Below are positions 62,651 through 64,000 of a stretch of 64,000 nt of DNA, in pieces; position 1 is the first letter of the stretch; each line of letters begins with the position of its first letter. Origin of the DNA: Arthonia radiata (lineage: Eukaryota; Ascomycota; Arthoniomycetes; Arthoniales; Arthoniaceae); NCBI GenBank assembly GCA_002989075.1, contig PSQN01000016.1, positions 1,054,001 to 1,118,000 of the forward strand. The letters are read 5' to 3'. The translations under genes were made by a program, and so were the position numbers. The notes under the pieces are model-generated. The model was given only the letters and a program-made list of their open reading frames with translations, did no database searches and was not told the origin of the DNA.

Positions 62651-63983
62651 AGAAGCGTATTAATTAACCTTAGAGCGAAGAGTACGTCCTATCTCTCTAT
62701 TAGCGTATATACCTTATCCTTTTAATAATATTGTATACTTCTTAACTACCCAAATACAATCTTCTTTCTAATATTTTTAGGCTTTTGATGTACAATTATA
62801 AAGCATTTATAGACTTAATTATACAATTTAACCGCCTTAAAGTATACTTAAGCTAAAAGACGTATATAGAGAACTACTAAGACTTAAAGACTCGAGCTAA
62901 TTAAGTACCGCGTTAACTTGTTATATAGAGTAAGCTTATTATCTATAGCTACAATAACCTAAAGCAGTTAACTAAATTAACGCACTAAACATTAAGACTG
63001 TAAAAGAGTATATACTCTAAAACGACTGCGCTTCTATACTAGTTAATAGACCTTCTAGCTTACCTACTAATTTAGTAAATAATTTACAAGAAGACGCCGC
63101 TAAGCATAATAGCCCTTGTAAGCTTCTTCAACGTACTAGTATAAACGACCTACCGCCTTACCGCTTAAGACTTTAAGACGCTGTATATAGAGTTTTTTAA
63201 GGCTGTCAACAATCTTTTAAGTGATATTAAAGACGTTGTAATTCGCTGTTAACTAGTTAACGTTCTACTTTCTTTTAAGTTTAACCTCCTTTTACTTCTT
63301 CTAATAGACATTAATAAGAGCACAAATAAGGAAAATATTAAGATTTAATATAAAATTAACGAGATGCTCAGCTTTCTTAACGAGCATTTTAATACCAAGC
63401 CTGTCTATATTATCTTTAGGGATTAAAAGACCCTTCAACGAGTTTGTTTAATTGTTGCAATATATACTAAGAACGTCTATAAGCAGAACTAGTTTCGGTA
63501 TCTGTTTCCAATACTTAGCCTCTTTTATTTATAAATAAACCTTGCTTATAACCTAATAAAGATATATTACGGCCTAAATTCAACCTCTAACTCTTCTAAA
63601 CGCCTACAGTAGGTCCAAGAGAAGCTTAAACGCAAAGATGTCTCTAATAAGGAGAGTAACTACCGAGCGCTTAAGAACTTCTTAACGAACATCTAGAATA
63701 GACAATCTCTTGCGTACTAGCTAGTTAATTAAGGGCTTAATTAATTAACAACAATATAGCAAATCTTAAGCTTAATTCGAAGCCTTAGAGTTAAGCGCTT
63801 TAAGTATTTAATTAATTTAATAGCGAAGCGTATCGACAACTAAGTCTATAGTAAAGCTACTAACTAAGAGCTTTAGTACTTTATAGGCTTCTTTTGCGAC
63901 GCTAAAACGTTTTTTAACCTATAGTAGGCTATTAAGTATAGCGACGTTAAAATAATTATTAAATATATACGCCGCTACTACGT
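62651..63983 (+). pseudogene. Unidentified RIP-stopped gene, cut by a Gypsy LTR
   Basis: Two + strand phases carry coding-like sequence stopped mostly by TAA and TAG. About 63050-63200 is in one frame (PSSLPTNLVNNLQEDAAKHN, then LQRTSINDLPPYRL). From about 63190 to 63983 another frame (AVNNLLSDIKDVV, INEMLSFLNEHFNTKPVYII, RALKNFLTNI, RVKRFKYLINLIAKRIDN, YFIGFFCDAKTFFNL) ends at the LTR. The composition is helical and charged, with no signal peptide or known motif. The protein was not recognised. The insertion at 63984 truncates it, and its 3' part lies outside the window. Confidence 0.45.
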
Positions 63984-64000
63984 TGTAATGCCGATCGCTA
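63984..64000. mobile_element. Start of another Gypsy LTR (truncated by window end)
   Basis: TGTAATGCCGATCGCTA matches the first 17 bases of the Gypsy LTRs (TGTAACGCCGGTCGCTA) with two C/T or G/A transitions. It is presumably a further element or solo LTR of the family in the same orientation. Confidence 0.75.

Noticed and set aside
1-64000. tRNA, rRNA or bacterial operon features
   Set aside because: No cloverleaf with A and B boxes, no conserved rRNA stretch and no ribosome-binding sites were seen. The tRNA-like match at 9310-9321 is a retrotransposon primer site.

Overview
The window looks like a transposon graveyard from a filamentous ascomycete (Pezizomycotina) with an active or formerly active repeat-induced point mutation (RIP) system. 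There is no intact host gene longer than about 175 codons. Most of the sequence is extremely AT-rich, and its residual C is almost always followed by T. Less damaged repeats are stopped mainly by TAG at former CAG and TGG codons, the pattern expected from C-to-T change at CpA on both strands. No tRNA, rRNA, CRISPR array or bacterial-type operon was seen. The species cannot be named from the sequence.

Left part (1-17.4 kb): an old, heavily mutated Ty3/Gypsy relic on the + strand (RT and integrase readable at 1.5-3.84 kb) was split by a complete Ty1/Copia element (4417-9828, minus strand, 507-bp LTRs, TSD GTATC). A complete chromodomain-type Gypsy element follows (10140-17429, minus strand, 471-bp LTRs, TSD ATAGA). 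It carries an antisense ORF near its 3' end whose cysteine spacing is that of a Zn2Cys6 cluster.

Middle (17.4-45.66 kb): saturated AT-rich DNA. Recognisable structures are a pair of inverted repeats about 1.75 kb long (22.63-24.9 and 37.19-38.93 kb), a 511-bp hAT-type MITE inserted in only one arm, internal direct repeats, and a solo LTR of the Copia family (40339-40846, TSD ATTAG).

Right part (45.66-64 kb): GC-richer islands hold broken host-type genes. These are a TPR array of the NLR/kinesin-light-chain type (interrupted by a 1978-bp Fot1/pogo transposon with 168-bp TIRs), an FHA-domain protein kinase, a SET-domain protein resembling the Suv4-20 class, and an unidentified gene at the right edge. 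A composite Gypsy element (50107-59126, three LTRs, two partly duplicated gag regions) sits inside the kinase gene, and removing it with one TSD copy restores the reading frame. The last 17 bases begin another LTR of the same Gypsy family.

RIP normally attacks duplicated sequence. RIP-type stops in the TPR, kinase, SET and right-edge genes therefore suggest that they belong to multi-copy families, perhaps carried on a larger accessory region. That last step is inference.
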